From assembly GCA_020831775.1 (NCBI GenBank), contig JAFIFZ010000023.1, positions 35,283-99,282 on the forward strand: 64,000 nucleotides of DNA. The letters are read 5' to 3'. Source of the stretch: Phycisphaerales bacterium (lineage in GTDB: Bacteria; Planctomycetota; Phycisphaerae; Phycisphaerales; UBA1924). Of this stretch, positions 1-8,016 are shown in pieces. The notes beneath the pieces were generated by a model that did not search any database, had not been told where the DNA came from, and worked only from the letters and a program-made list of their open reading frames with translations. The number at the start of each line of letters is the position of its first letter. Positions within the stretch are counted from its first letter, which is position 1. The translations under genes were made by a program, and so were the position numbers.

Positions 1-1323
1 CAGCGAGCGGGCGGAGTTGGCGAGCATCTCTTCCGACGCGACAAACGCCCGATCGCCCAGCCGCTCGCTCGGTCGCGGGACATAGAGCTGGGCTCGGAAC
101 GCTTGTCCGTCGGCGTCGAGCGTGCCGCCGTACTCGGTCGTGGTGTCCGCCCTGTCGGCCTCGGCCTGGCGGTACAACTCACGCCGGACGCCCGGATCCT
201 TCAACGCCTCGTCGGCGATCAAGATCGCAAGAAGATCGCCCCACAGCAGTCGGTCACGCCAATCGCTGAGGCGTTCGCGGTTCGGTCCGTCCGAGTGGAT
301 GCGTGTCGCCGTGCGCACATACACGGGCCGTCCGCGCAGCCTGCTCTCAAGCTCGGCGTACAGCGCCGAACGCCCCTTCGAAAGCCACTCGGGCCTGTGC
401 TCCTTCGCCCAGCGGACCGGCTCGATGTGCCGCATCGCAAAGCCCCGACGCTGCTCGTCAGACAGCGACGCGTGCGCCGCCTCGGCGTCCTCCCACCACC
501 GGCGCTGGCGGGCGTCACCGGCCCGCATCGTCTCCGCCCAGCGGATCTCCATCCCCGTCTCGGGCAGCACGCCGAATGTCCCGACCACCGCCGAGACCGC
601 CTCGACCATCGGGTCGACATCGGCCGGGATCTCCGCCAGCATCGTCCGCCGCTGCGTCCCTCCGGGGTCCAGCCTCGCCAGGAGGTCCCACGCCTCGGTC
701 CGGAATCGCCGGCGCAGGTCGACCCCGCGCATCGTCGCCTCGTCGTCGGGGTGCACCGTGGGCCTGAGAAACTGCACGAAGACGATCTGCTCCAGCGAAC
801 GATTGGGGTGCAGCCGCAGCAGCGCCTTCGCCTCGGCCCGCTCGCGCTCGGGGCCCTCCGCCCGCGATCTCGACATCGTGCGCATGAGCGTCGTCGTCAG
901 CTCTGTCCAATCCCGATCGGCAATCACGCCCGAGACCGCCTCGATCACATCCCGCTCCGACTCGTGCGGCAAGCTCAGCCGAAACAGCGCCTTGGCGTGC
1001 TCGGAGACTTCCGGGTCGGGGTCTCGTCCGATCGTCTCGGCGATCGCCTGGCGGAGCGGTGCCGGCGTTGTCGGCCGCCAGTACACCTGCCGCAACGCGT
1101 CCGCCTCGCGGGGCTTCTGCTCCGTCTCCAGACTGTCCCAGTACACGCGCACGGCGTCCGCCCGCCTCGTCGGGGGCTGCAGCGTGTCGTTGATCACCTG
1201 CGCCGGCTCGCCGGACATCCGCCCCGAACCCCCTCCCGCGCACCCCGCAAGGGCGCCCGCCAGCAGGCAGGCGAGAAGTACAACCGTCGTGCGCACAAAG
1301 AAGCTCGGTGGTGGCTGATGCAT
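1..1323 (-). CDS. Putative lipoprotein, cut by left window edge
   Basis: The minus-strand frame is open from an ATG at 1323 to base 1, so the 5' end is complete and the 3' end lies outside the window. The protein begins with a short leader, a hydrophobic stretch (VVLLACLLAGALAG) and an LAGC lipobox with Cys near residue 28, so it should be a lipid-anchored envelope protein. The rest (over 400 residues) is hydrophilic, rich in Arg, Glu and Trp, with repeated short helical segments such as the one containing SEHAKALFRLSLPHESE. This suggests an alpha-helical, perhaps HEAT-like, fold. No catalytic motif is recognisable and I assign no function. The gene is divergent from the NifU-domain gene at 1449. 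Longer plus-strand open frames over the same bases are low-complexity shadows. Confidence 0.8.
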   Translation of the reverse strand, partial: MHQPPPSFFVRTTVVLLACLLAGALAGCAGGGSGRMSGEPAQVINDTLQPPTRRADAVRVYWDSLETEQKPREADALRQVYWRPTTPAPLRQAIAETIGRDPDPEVSEHAKALFRLSLPHESERDVIEAVSGVIADRDWTELTTTLMRTMSRSRAEGPERERAEAKALLRLHPNRSLEQIVFVQFLRPTVHPDDEATMRGVDLRRRFRTEAWDLLARLDPGGTQRRTMLAEIPADVDPMVEAVSAVVGTFGVLPETGMEIRWAETMRAGDARQRRWWEDAEAAHASLSDEQRRGFAMRHIEPVRWAKEHRPEWLSKGRSALYAELESRLRGRPVYVRTATRIHSDGPNRERLSDWRDRLLWGDLLAILIADEALKDPGVRRELYRQAEADRADTTTEYGGTLDADGQAFRAQLYVPRPSERLGDRAFVASEEMLANSARSL

Positions 1324-1399
1324 CTGGCGAGTCTAGAAATCGCCCGACGCCCGCGCCGCCTCTGACGCCAAATGGGGGAGCGAACATCCGGCCGGCATG

Positions 1400-1428
1400 T
1401 TGTCCGGGGATTAGAAGGATTCTAAACT
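1400..1428 (+). promoter_or_regulatory. Promoter of NifU-domain gene with overlapping dyad operator
   Basis: TTGTCC (1400-1405), a 17-base spacer and TAAACT (1423-1428) form a sigma-70-like promoter about 20 bases upstream of the ATG at 1449. A perfect dyad TTAGAA-GGA-TTCTAA occupies 1411-1425, covering the end of the spacer and the start of the -10. That is where a repressor of the Fur/PerR or Rrf2 type would bind. The dyad and spacing are read directly; the promoter and regulator assignments are inference. Confidence 0.45.
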
Positions 1429-1448
1429 GGACGGAAGCAGGAGCAGCC

Positions 1449-1706
1449 ATGGCCACGCCACCGACCACCCCCGACGATGAGACGCGCGCCAGAGCCGCGA
1501 AGGTGATCGAGCTGATGCGCCCGGCCATCCAGGCCGACGGCGGCGACATCGAGTTCGTCGACCTCCTGCCCGACGGCGTCGTCCGCATCCGCCTCCACGG
1601 GGCGTGCGTGGGGTGCCCCTCCAGCGACATCACGCTCCAGACCGGCGTCGAGCGGAATCTCCGGGCCCATGTGCCCGGCGTGACCGGCGTCGAAGCGATC
1701 GATTGA
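1449..1706 (+). CDS. NifU C-terminal domain-like iron-sulfur scaffold protein
   Basis: This 85-residue protein consists of a single NifU C-terminal (Nfu-type) domain. The N-terminal half carries the family's IRPAIQADGG-like stretch (here LMRPAIQADGGDIEFVD). The Cys pair sits in GACVGCPSS (CxxC), which in the family binds a labile Fe-S cluster for delivery to apo-proteins. I chose the ATG at 1449 because GGAG (1440-1443) precedes it at good distance and the domain starts soon after; an in-frame ATG at 1308 would overlap the divergent lipoprotein gene. It stands alone, away from isc or suf genes, with its own promoter and a 15-base dyad over the -10. Family assignment is secure; the client proteins are unknown. 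Confidence 0.9.
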   Translation: MATPPTTPDDETRARAAKVIELMRPAIQADGGDIEFVDLLPDGVVRIRLHGACVGCPSSDITLQTGVERNLRAHVPGVTGVEAID

Positions 1707-1800
1707 CGAACACCATCCCGATTTGTTACCATTATGGCCGGGTCTCGCCAGAGATCTCGGACGCTTGTCGGATCATCCCCGGGCGAGGGTGCGAAAAGGG

Positions 1801-1829
1801 TTCCGAAACGCCGCCGCTTCGGGTATAGT
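1801..1829 (+). promoter_or_regulatory. Possible csrA promoter
   Basis: TTCCGA (1801-1806), 17 bases, then TATAGT (1824-1829) lie about 77 bases upstream of the csrA ATG at 1906. The -10 match is good and the -35 match is weak. The call rests on sequence resemblance only. Confidence 0.3.
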
Positions 1830-1905
1830 CCGAGTCGGTGGTTTGGTGGTACGGGCAGGTGGGCCCGATTTCGTTCATGCCGGTCAAGGACGGGAGGCAA
1901 ATCAG

Positions 1906-2127
1906 ATGTTGGTCATCACGAGGCGAGAGGGCGAGGAGGTCGTCATTGGCGACCCGAGGAACCCTATCGGAGTTGTGCGGATTGCGTCGGTGCGCGGCGA
2001 GCGTGTGCGCGTCGCGTTCGACTTCCCCCGCAATGTCGAGATCCACCGGCGAGAAGTCGCCGACCAGATCACTGCCTCGCCCGAGGATGTGGTCGGAAGG
2101 ATCAAGCCCGAGGCCGCGGCGAACTGA
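1906..2127 (+). CDS. csrA: Carbon storage regulator CsrA
   Basis: This 73-residue RNA-binding regulator matches CsrA/RsmA along its length: an N-terminal MLVITRREGEEVVIGD strand pair, the central VRIASVRGERVRVAFDFP region, and the EIHRREV segment that forms the RNA-binding beta-5 surface. As a dimer it binds GGA motifs in 5' leaders and controls translation and mRNA decay. The ATG at 1906 is preceded by GGGAGG (1891-1896), and family members start exactly at MLVI; an upstream in-frame ATG at 1723 is not credible. The C-terminal tail (VVGRIKPEAAAN) is slightly longer than in enterics. It is flanked by a possible promoter and faces ndk convergently. No flagellar genes are present, although csrA is often next to them. 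Confidence 0.95.
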   Translation: MLVITRREGEEVVIGDPRNPIGVVRIASVRGERVRVAFDFPRNVEIHRREVADQITASPEDVVGRIKPEAAAN

Positions 2128-2209
2128 CTATGCCGGCCTGCGCCGGTGCGTCTCGACTCGCCGGTGCTTAAGAGGTCGCCGGTGCGGAACCGACGCCGCG
2201 CATGAAAAA

Positions 2210-2228
2210 GCGGGCCGAGCCGGCCCGC
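2210..2228 (-). terminator. Rho-independent terminator of ndk
   Basis: A 7-bp GC stem (GCGGGCC / GGCCCGC, 5-base loop) is followed, on the minus strand, by TTTTT (2205-2209). It lies about 70 bases beyond the ndk stop codon, between the convergent csrA and ndk genes. Confidence 0.75.
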
Positions 2229-2296
2229 CGAGTTCCTGCAACGAGCACTTTGAGAGAGGCCCCGACCGTGCCGCTGCCGGGCGGTCGGGCGCGCGC

Positions 2297-2767
2297 TCAC
2301 TCAGGCTTGCCGCCCGACATGTCGTAGACCCAGGCGTCGCCAGCCCGCTCGAAGCTCAGCACCTCACCCTGCTTGAAGAACAGCGAGAGTTCACGCTCCG
2401 CGGCCTCCGGGCTGTCAGACCCGTGGATCAGGTTGAACGAGTTCGACACGCCGAAGTCGCCACGGATCGTCCCAGGCTCGGCCTTGGAGCCGAAGGTGGC
2501 GCCCATCATCTTGCGGCTGATGGCGATGGCGTCGTTGCCCCGGATCGCCAGCACCAAGACCGGCGAGCTGGTCATGAACGAGACGAGGCCCTTGTAGAAC
2601 GGACGCTCCTTGTGGGCCTCGTAGTGGGTCGCGGCCAGATCCTGGGAGATCTGCATCATCTTCGAACCGACGACCTGGAGGCCCTTGTCCTCGAAACGGG
2701 AGATGATGCGGCCCATCAGACCCCGCTGCACGGCGTCGGGCTTGAGGATGATCAGCGTGGTTTCCAT
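2297..2767 (-). CDS. ndk: Nucleoside diphosphate kinase
   Basis: Transfers the gamma phosphate from ATP to nucleoside diphosphates through a phospho-histidine, balancing NTP pools in the cytoplasm. The start METTLIILKPDAVQRG and the active-site segment NLIHGSDSPEAAERE (catalytic His) are diagnostic. At 156 residues it is slightly longer than the usual 140-150; the extra length is a C-terminal tail ending DMSGGKPE. I chose the ATG at 2767 because the family begins there and GGAG-like bases precede it; earlier in-frame starts add unrelated residues. It is single-gene, with its own terminator downstream, and no operon partner is evident. Confidence 0.95.
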   Translation of the reverse strand: METTLIILKPDAVQRGLMGRIISRFEDKGLQVVGSKMMQISQDLAATHYEAHKERPFYKGLVSFMTSSPVLVLAIRGNDAIAISRKMMGATFGSKAEPGTIRGDFGVSNSFNLIHGSDSPEAAERELSLFFKQGEVLSFERAGDAWVYDMSGGKPE

Positions 2768-2886
2768 GGCTTGCTCCGCCTCTCTGTCTTGTCTGTTGAA
2801 ACGCGATTTCGGGTCGAGAGGATAGCGCCGATCCGCCCGCCCGTCTCGGGATAGAAGCCCGCTTGGCGCCGCCCAAGCAAAGAAAA

Positions 2887-2908
2887 CGGGCGGCCCGGAG
2901 GCCGCCCG
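2887..2908 (-). terminator. Rho-independent terminator of PEP-CTERM-type gene 2937-3608
   Basis: A 9-bp stem CGGGCGGCC / GGCCGCCCG with a CGGA loop, followed on the minus strand by TTTTCT. The same 22-base hairpin recurs at 3737-3758 after the paralogous gene. Confidence 0.75.
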
Positions 2909-2936
2909 CTGAGAGTTTGTGAGAACGCGCGGGCGA

Positions 2937-3608
2937 TCAGGCCCGGCGACGACGGACCGCCACCAGCCCGAGCCCGGCCAGGCCGAGTCCCGCCGCGCCG
3001 GGGAGGGGGATGACCACCACTTCGCCGACAAAGCGGACGGGCGAGAATTCACCACCTTCGAAGAACTCGGCGATCCGAAGCGTGCCGCCGGCAGCGATGC
3101 CGGTGTTGCCGTCGGCGCGGGTGTCAGACAGAGCGACGATCCGGAACTCCACCTCGCCGGTCAGGCCCGCCAGGCCGCTCAGATCGATCTCGCTGTTCAG
3201 GAACGCGGTCCCGCTCTGCGTGAAGGTGAACAGGTTGTTGGAGAATCCGTCGCCGCTGAAGAACAGACCGAGATCGCCCGGTCCAGTGTTCGACGCACGA
3301 GTCGCGATGAACAGGCTCGACAGATTGACGACCGCGTTCTCGGCGACCGTGAATCCGAACGAGAAATAGTCCTCCGAGGCGTTGAGCGTGTTCCAGCCGC
3401 TTGAGCTGAACGAGTTGGCAGCACTTGTCGCGTTCAGCCCCGTACCACGGGTCATGTTCAGACCTGTGACACCCGTCGCCGACTCCGAAGGCGCAGTAAA
3501 GGCCTGATTGCCCGGCTCGCCGAACAAGTCGTACGCGGTGATGATCGTCGACGCGCCTGAGGCCGAGGTCAGCGACGCGAGGCCGACCGCTGCTGCACTG
3601 ATATGCAT
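2937..3608 (-). CDS. PEP-CTERM-type secreted protein, paralogue 1
   Basis: A 223-residue secreted protein of unknown function. It has a short signal peptide (MHISAAAVGLASLTSASGAS), a beta-rich Ser/Thr/Asn-containing body, and a C-terminal sorting tail: PLPG, a hydrophobic helix (AAGLGLAGLGLVAV) and RRRRA. That tail matches the planctomycete variant of PEP-CTERM, which exosortase systems are thought to process; no exosortase gene lies in this window. It aligns along its whole length with the neighbour at 3795-4448 (shared ATRASNTGPG, FTQSGTxFLNS, DLS and RADGN segments). The ATG at 3608 follows AGGAGAG at ideal distance; an upstream ATG is in frame but lacks such a site. A TATGCT -10-like element (3662-3667, minus strand) is shared with the paralogue, but its TTGACA lies 20 bases away. 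Confidence 0.8.
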   Translation of the reverse strand: MHISAAAVGLASLTSASGASTIITAYDLFGEPGNQAFTAPSESATGVTGLNMTRGTGLNATSAANSFSSSGWNTLNASEDYFSFGFTVAENAVVNLSSLFIATRASNTGPGDLGLFFSGDGFSNNLFTFTQSGTAFLNSEIDLSGLAGLTGEVEFRIVALSDTRADGNTGIAAGGTLRIAEFFEGGEFSPVRFVGEVVVIPLPGAAGLGLAGLGLVAVRRRRA

Positions 3609-3736
3609 GTAAACTCTCCTTCCGAGTGCTGTTTGCAAGCTCTCTCTGAGCTCGGATGCGGAGCATAACGAGCGCACCTGCGTGCGTTGTCAACGGCAGA
3701 TGAAGATTGCGCGGTCCCGCTGTGCAAAAAAGACAA

Positions 3737-3758
3737 CGGGCGGCCCGGAGGCCGCCCG
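3737..3758 (-). terminator. Rho-independent terminator of PEP-CTERM-type gene 3795-4448
   Basis: The hairpin is identical to that at 2887-2908 (9-bp stem, CGGA loop). On the minus strand it is followed by GTTGTCTTTTTT. Confidence 0.75.
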
Positions 3759-3794
3759 CTGCTTGTGTCTTGCAACCGTGCGCGTCGCTGGCGA

Positions 3795-4448
3795 TCAGGC
3801 GCGGCGGCGACGACCCGCGACCAGGCCGGCCAGGCCGAGCAGGGCGGCCGAGGCCGGCGCGGGGACGACCTCGCCCGTGAACTGCACCGGGAAGAAGTCG
3901 CTGCCGTCGAAGAACTCGCTGATGCGGAGCGTGCCGCCCGAGGCGATGCCCATGTTCCCGTCGGCACGCAGATCGGAGATCGGGCTGATCCGGAACTCCA
4001 CCGAGCCGTCAAGGTTGGTCAGGGCGCTCAGATCGATCGTGCTGTTGAGGAAGCTGGTGCCGCTCTGGGTGAAGGTGTGGAGGTTGGTGCTGAAGTTGTC
4101 GCCGCTGTAGAACAGGCCGAGCTCGCCCGGGCCGGTGTTCGAGGCGCGGGTCGCGATGATCAGCTCGTTGAGGTTGACCACGAAGCCCGCGTCAACGCTG
4201 AAGCCGAACGAGAAGTACGAGTTGCTGTCGGGCGTCCAGCCGTTGGCGCTGATCGAGTTGCCCGCGGCGGTCGGGTTCAGGTTCGCGCTGCGGGTCATGT
4301 CCAGACCCGCCACATTCGCGGCCGAGGTGGTCGCGGGGGTCGACACCTGGTTGCCCGGCTCCTGGAAGAGCGTGTAACTGGTGATGACGGTGGCATTTGC
4401 GGCGCCGGCGAATGCGGCGGCCGCGACGATTGCTGCGATCTTGTTCAT
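3795..4448 (-). CDS. PEP-CTERM-type secreted protein, paralogue 2
   Basis: A 217-residue paralogue of the protein at 2937-3608, probably from a tandem duplication. It has a signal peptide (MNKIAAIVAAAAFAGAANA, likely cleaved after ANA), then a body of about 170 residues with ITSYTLFQEPGNQ, IATRASNTGPGELG and FTQSGTSFLNSTIDLS. It ends in the sorting tail VVPAPASAALLGLAGLVAGRRRRA. The VPAP motif, single hydrophobic helix and Arg run are the hallmark of exosortase substrates. The ATG at 4448 is preceded by AGGAGAG. It has its own promoter candidate and terminator, so it is probably transcribed alone. Function unknown; probably a surface or matrix protein. Confidence 0.8.
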   Translation of the reverse strand: MNKIAAIVAAAAFAGAANATVITSYTLFQEPGNQVSTPATTSAANVAGLDMTRSANLNPTAAGNSISANGWTPDSNSYFSFGFSVDAGFVVNLNELIIATRASNTGPGELGLFYSGDNFSTNLHTFTQSGTSFLNSTIDLSALTNLDGSVEFRISPISDLRADGNMGIASGGTLRISEFFDGSDFFPVQFTGEVVPAPASAALLGLAGLVAGRRRRA

Positions 4449-4856
4449 GCTGTCTCTCCTGGCTCTCTCGAAAACGATGCTGGTCTCTCTCGCGTCCTTT
4501 GCGTGCCTCGGCCGTCTCTCCGTCCGGCCGAACACTTCTCCCGTCGGGACACGCGTCGTTGCGTAAATCCCAGCGGGACCTGAGCATAAGGGGGATCGCG
4601 GGAAGACGGAAGCGGGGAAGGCGTGTTCAACCCCCCGAAATGCGTGAAGATTGCGCTCACCGGGGCCGCTCGCCGCCCTCGACCGAACCGATGACGATCA
4701 GTCGCCCGGACAGCAGAGACCGATAACTTCCGCGTCAGCGCACACGACAGCGGTTGCAATCCGCAGGCCTCGATCGACGCCACCTGTGCGCCCCGCTACG
4801 CTGGCGGCACATGATGTTGGCCGCCCCCGATGGGCCGCCCACCACGGAGGGTCATC
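4449..4856. other. Divergent intergenic region between PEP-CTERM gene and top6B
   Basis: The 408 bases separate divergent genes. Apart from the promoter candidate at 4583-4611 and the ribosome binding site CGGAGG (4845-4850) of top6B I see no gene, repeat or clear hairpin. The open frames here are short and unsupported. Confidence 0.5.
4583..4611 (-). promoter_or_regulatory. Candidate promoter of PEP-CTERM-type gene 3795-4448
   Basis: On the minus strand TTCCGT (4606-4611), 17 bases and TATGCT (4583-4588) give a plausible promoter about 135 bases upstream of the ATG at 4448. The TTATGCTC -10 region also occurs upstream of the paralogue, which supports it modestly. Confidence 0.4.
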
Positions 4857-6920
4857 ATGGCGAAATCGTCGGGCAAGCCCCGCACGGAAAGCAAACGCTC
4901 GGGCTCGTCCGCGACCGGTGGCCAGAGTGTCAAACGCGTCACCGCCGAGACCATGGCCGCCAAACAGCGCGAGATCTCCGTCTCGGAGTTCTTCGCCAAG
5001 AACCGGCACCTCCTCGGCTTCGACAACCCCCGCAAGGCCCTGCTCACCACCGTCAAGGAAGCCGTCGACAACGCCCTGGACGCCTGCGAAGAAGCCGGCA
5101 TCCTCCCGGACATCACCGTCCAGATCGAACACCTCCCCAAGGCCGGGCCCGACCGCTTCAGGGTCACCGTCACCGACAACGGCCCCGGCATCGTCCGCCG
5201 ACAGGGCGAAACCATCTTCGGCATGCTGCTCTACCGCTCCAAGTTCCACCGCCTGAAGATGAGCCGTGGGCAGCAGGGCATCGGCATCTCCGCCGCGGGG
5301 ATGTACGGCCTCATGACCACCGGCCGCCCGATGGTCATCACCACCAAGCCCCACAAGTCCAAGCCCGCCCACCACATCGAGCTGGCGATGGACACCACCA
5401 AAAACAAGCCCGAAGTCACGATCGACATCGAGACCGACGACTTCCCCACCACCAGCAGCGGCACCGGCACCCGCGTCTCCCTCGAACTCGAAGCCCGCTA
5501 CATCAAGGGCAAGACCTCCGTCGACGCCTACCTCGAGCAGACGGCGATCGCCAACCCCCACGCCCAGATCACCTTCCTCCCCCCCGCCAAGTCCGCCATC
5601 GAAGAGGAAGCCCCCGCCCTCAAGCCCGAGGCCCCGCCCGACGACGCGGAGGTCACCAAGGCCCTCATCGAGTCCAAGGCCGACAGCGAGGGCCCGCTCC
5701 GCACGATCGAGCTCGACGACCGCCTGATCTTCCCCCGGGGTATCGCCGAGCTGCCACACGAGGCCGTCGAGATCAAGCCCCACCCATACGGCGTCGAACT
5801 CGGCACCTTCCTCCGCATGCTCAAGCAGACGAGCGAGACGCAGCTCGGCGGCTTCATGAAGAAGGAGTTCTGCCGCGTGACGCCCGCCGTCGCCTCGCAG
5901 GTCTTCAAGGCCGCGGGCGTGACGGGGCAGAGCTGGGTCAGCCGCATCGACCACGCGACTGCAGAGAAAATCTACAAAAACCTTCAGGCGTCGAAGCTGC
6001 GAGCCCCCCCCACCGACTGCCTGAGCCCCATCGGCGTGCGCACGCTGCTGGCGGGCCTGCTCAAGGGCGTCAAGGCGGAGTTCTACGCCGCCAGCACCAG
6101 ATCGCCCGCGGTCTACCGCGGCATGCCCTTCCAGATCGAGGCGGCCGTCGCGTTCGGTGGCGAGCTGCCGGGCGATGAGTCGGCGCGGGTGATCCGTTTC
6201 GCCAACCGCGTGCCGCTGCTCTACCAGCAGTCGGCGTGCTGCTCGTTCAAGAGCGTTGTGGAGACGGCCTGGCGCGGGTACGGCCTCGCCCAGCCCCGCA
6301 ACGGCGCCCCGGTCGGCCCGCTGGTGGTGATGATCCACATGGCCAGCGTCTGGGTCCCCTTCACCAGCGAGAGCAAAGAAGCGATCGCCGACTACGACGA
6401 GATCCGCAAGGAGATGAAGCTCGCGCTACAGGAGTGCGGGCGCAAGCTCGGCACCTACATCCGGCGTCGCAAGGCGATGCGCAAAGAGGGCGAGCGCCGC
6501 GATGTCTTCGAGCGCTACATCGGCGAGATCGCCAAGGCCTGCAACGCCATCACCGGCGCCGACGCCAAGGCCCTCTACGACGCCCTCCAGCGCCAGGCCC
6601 AACGCCGCACCGAGCTCGCAGACGCCATCCTCGACGAGGACGGCAAGATCATCGGCAGAAAGAGCGAACAGCTCGCCGGCAGCAACGGCCGCCTCGACAA
6701 AGACGACGGCGTGATCATCCTCGGCTCCCCCAACGACGCCCACGCCGCAGCGGCTCTGACCGAGCCCGCAGTCGAGGCCAAGCCCGCAAAGCGGAGCAAG
6801 AAGCCCGCCAAGCCCGGCGCGAAGGTCAAGACCAAAGCGGGAGCGAAGTCGGGCGGGATGAAGACCGTGAAGAAGAAGACGCGGGCAAAGCCCTCCGGCA
6901 GCGGGTTGTTCGATGGCTAG
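4857..6920 (+). CDS. top6B: DNA topoisomerase VI subunit B
   Basis: The ATPase subunit of a type IIB topoisomerase, which with subunit A passes one duplex through another to relax and decatenate DNA. The 687-residue protein shows the GHKL ATPase motifs in order: VKEAVDNALDACEEAG (residues 67-81, N box), DNGPGI (107-112), and GQQGIGISAAGMYG (138-151). The archaeal-type H2TH and transducer regions follow, including NRVPLLYQ and the C-terminal PFTSESKEAIADYDEIRKE segment. A Lys/Ala-rich tail of about 90 residues follows; it looks disordered and could bind DNA. The ATG at 4857 is preceded by CGGAGG. The enzyme is chiefly archaeal and patchy in bacteria, so the locus was probably acquired. Unusually, subunit A is not adjacent but lies two genes downstream. 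Confidence 0.95.
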   Translation: MAKSSGKPRTESKRSGSSATGGQSVKRVTAETMAAKQREISVSEFFAKNRHLLGFDNPRKALLTTVKEAVDNALDACEEAGILPDITVQIEHLPKAGPDRFRVTVTDNGPGIVRRQGETIFGMLLYRSKFHRLKMSRGQQGIGISAAGMYGLMTTGRPMVITTKPHKSKPAHHIELAMDTTKNKPEVTIDIETDDFPTTSSGTGTRVSLELEARYIKGKTSVDAYLEQTAIANPHAQITFLPPAKSAIEEEAPALKPEAPPDDAEVTKALIESKADSEGPLRTIELDDRLIFPRGIAELPHEAVEIKPHPYGVELGTFLRMLKQTSETQLGGFMKKEFCRVTPAVASQVFKAAGVTGQSWVSRIDHATAEKIYKNLQASKLRAPPTDCLSPIGVRTLLAGLLKGVKAEFYAASTRSPAVYRGMPFQIEAAVAFGGELPGDESARVIRFANRVPLLYQQSACCSFKSVVETAWRGYGLAQPRNGAPVGPLVVMIHMASVWVPFTSESKEAIADYDEIRKEMKLALQECGRKLGTYIRRRKAMRKEGERRDVFERYIGEIAKACNAITGADAKALYDALQRQAQRRTELADAILDEDGKIIGRKSEQLAGSNGRLDKDDGVIILGSPNDAHAAAALTEPAVEAKPAKRSKKPAKPGAKVKTKAGAKSGGMKTVKKKTRAKPSGSGLFDG

Positions 6921-8016
6921 CGTCGCCCGGGGCCAACGAGGGCGGACCGCGCCGAAGCCCCGATCTCGCTCGGTCCCGGCTGCCGAAGAGCTCTTCGACC
7001 CGCCGAACATCACCGATCCGCGTCCCGCCATAGACGCAACGATCGCATGGACGGAGAAGAAGCTCGGCGTTCGCCTGCCCGCTTCGTACAAGAAGCTCGT
7101 CAAGCTACGAAACGGTGGCTCGCTGCGGCTGTCGACGCTCAGGCTCCGCAAGCCGATCGACGGTTCGCGGGAACTGTGGGTGACTGAGATCGCTGGCGTG
7201 CACCGCAAGCACGACCGGAGCCTGACCGCTCTCGCGGAGATCACGGCGCGATGGGAGATCGACCCCCTGCTGGTCCCCCTCGCCGATGTCGGCTACGCCT
7301 ACCTCGCCTTCGACTACCGCAGAGGCCGGACAGCTTCACCCCGGATCGTGCATGTCGACGCGTACGAGCACACCGTCACGCCGATCGCGGACTCGTTCGA
7401 GGACTTCCTGCGGATGCTTGAGCCGGGCGAGCACGCCTCCGAGCCGGCCAAAGAAGCATCCGAGCCGCAGGATCTCAACGGCGCCATCGCGCGGGGCAAC
7501 ATCGCCGCCATCCGACGCATTCTTGACTCTGGCGTCGATCCCGCGTCGGCCCGGCCCGACCCGGGCGCATCGAGCGCCCTGGACCTCGCCGCATCAGCCG
7601 GAAACACCGCGATCTTCAGGCTCTGCCTGCTGCACACCAATCGCCTGCCAACAAGGAACGCGACCAGCATCGCAATCCGCAGAGGTCATCTCGGCACCGT
7701 CAAGCTTCTGTTGGAGCGCAGATGGAAACCCAACGAGACGGACCTCGACAGCGCCGTTTGGTCCAGATCACCCTCGATGGTCCGCCTGATCCTCGACCAG
7801 GGCGTTCAACCGAAGAAGTCCACAGTCCGGCACGCCGCGGGTCTGATCCCGCCGAGCATGGTGGTCACAGGTCACCACGGCAAGAAACACCCCAAGATCC
7901 TCAAGATGCTGATCGACGCAGGCGGAGAAACGCCGAGAGAGCTCCGCACTGCAAGCCCTTCCAATGCAAAGCCAAACGCAGGGAAGCCCACGAAGAAAGC
8001 ACGGGTCGTACGCTGA
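6913..8016 (+). CDS. SUKH (SMI1/KNR4) domain protein with ankyrin-like repeats
   Basis: A 367-residue protein whose start overlaps the top6B stop by 8 bases. Residues about 25-165 form a SMI1/KNR4 (SUKH) domain: an N-terminal helix pair with LGVRLPASYKKLVKLRNGG, then VGYAYLAFDYR and the closing VTPIADSFEDFLRML. SUKH proteins are commonly immunity proteins for bacterial polymorphic toxins. The second half (about 185-345) is built of ankyrin-like helical repeats: DLNGAIARGNIAAIRRIL, ALDLAASAGNTAIFRLC, SIAIRRGHLGTVKLLLER and the DSAVWSRSPSMVRLIL copy. Ankyrin repeats also occur in immunity proteins. A basic tail ends the protein. No toxin gene is nearby. I infer a protein-binding or immunity role; a topoisomerase partner is also possible given the position. 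Confidence 0.8.
   Translation: MASVARGQRGRTAPKPRSRSVPAAEELFDPPNITDPRPAIDATIAWTEKKLGVRLPASYKKLVKLRNGGSLRLSTLRLRKPIDGSRELWVTEIAGVHRKHDRSLTALAEITARWEIDPLLVPLADVGYAYLAFDYRRGRTASPRIVHVDAYEHTVTPIADSFEDFLRMLEPGEHASEPAKEASEPQDLNGAIARGNIAAIRRILDSGVDPASARPDPGASSALDLAASAGNTAIFRLCLLHTNRLPTRNATSIAIRRGHLGTVKLLLERRWKPNETDLDSAVWSRSPSMVRLILDQGVQPKKSTVRHAAGLIPPSMVVTGHHGKKHPKILKMLIDAGGETPRELRTASPSNAKPNAGKPTKKARVVR

Noticed and set aside
103..1365. Two long plus-strand open frames (about 400 codons) over the left-edge lipoprotein gene
   Set aside because: Both are Arg/Ser/Pro-rich low-complexity shadows typical of high-GC DNA. The minus frame has a lipobox signal peptide and normal composition.
7722..8012. Upstream extension of the WapI-like frame inside the ankyrin gene
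   Set aside because: Its product there is an Arg/Pro/Gln-rich shadow. The overlap with a well-formed ankyrin region argues for a start near 8013.
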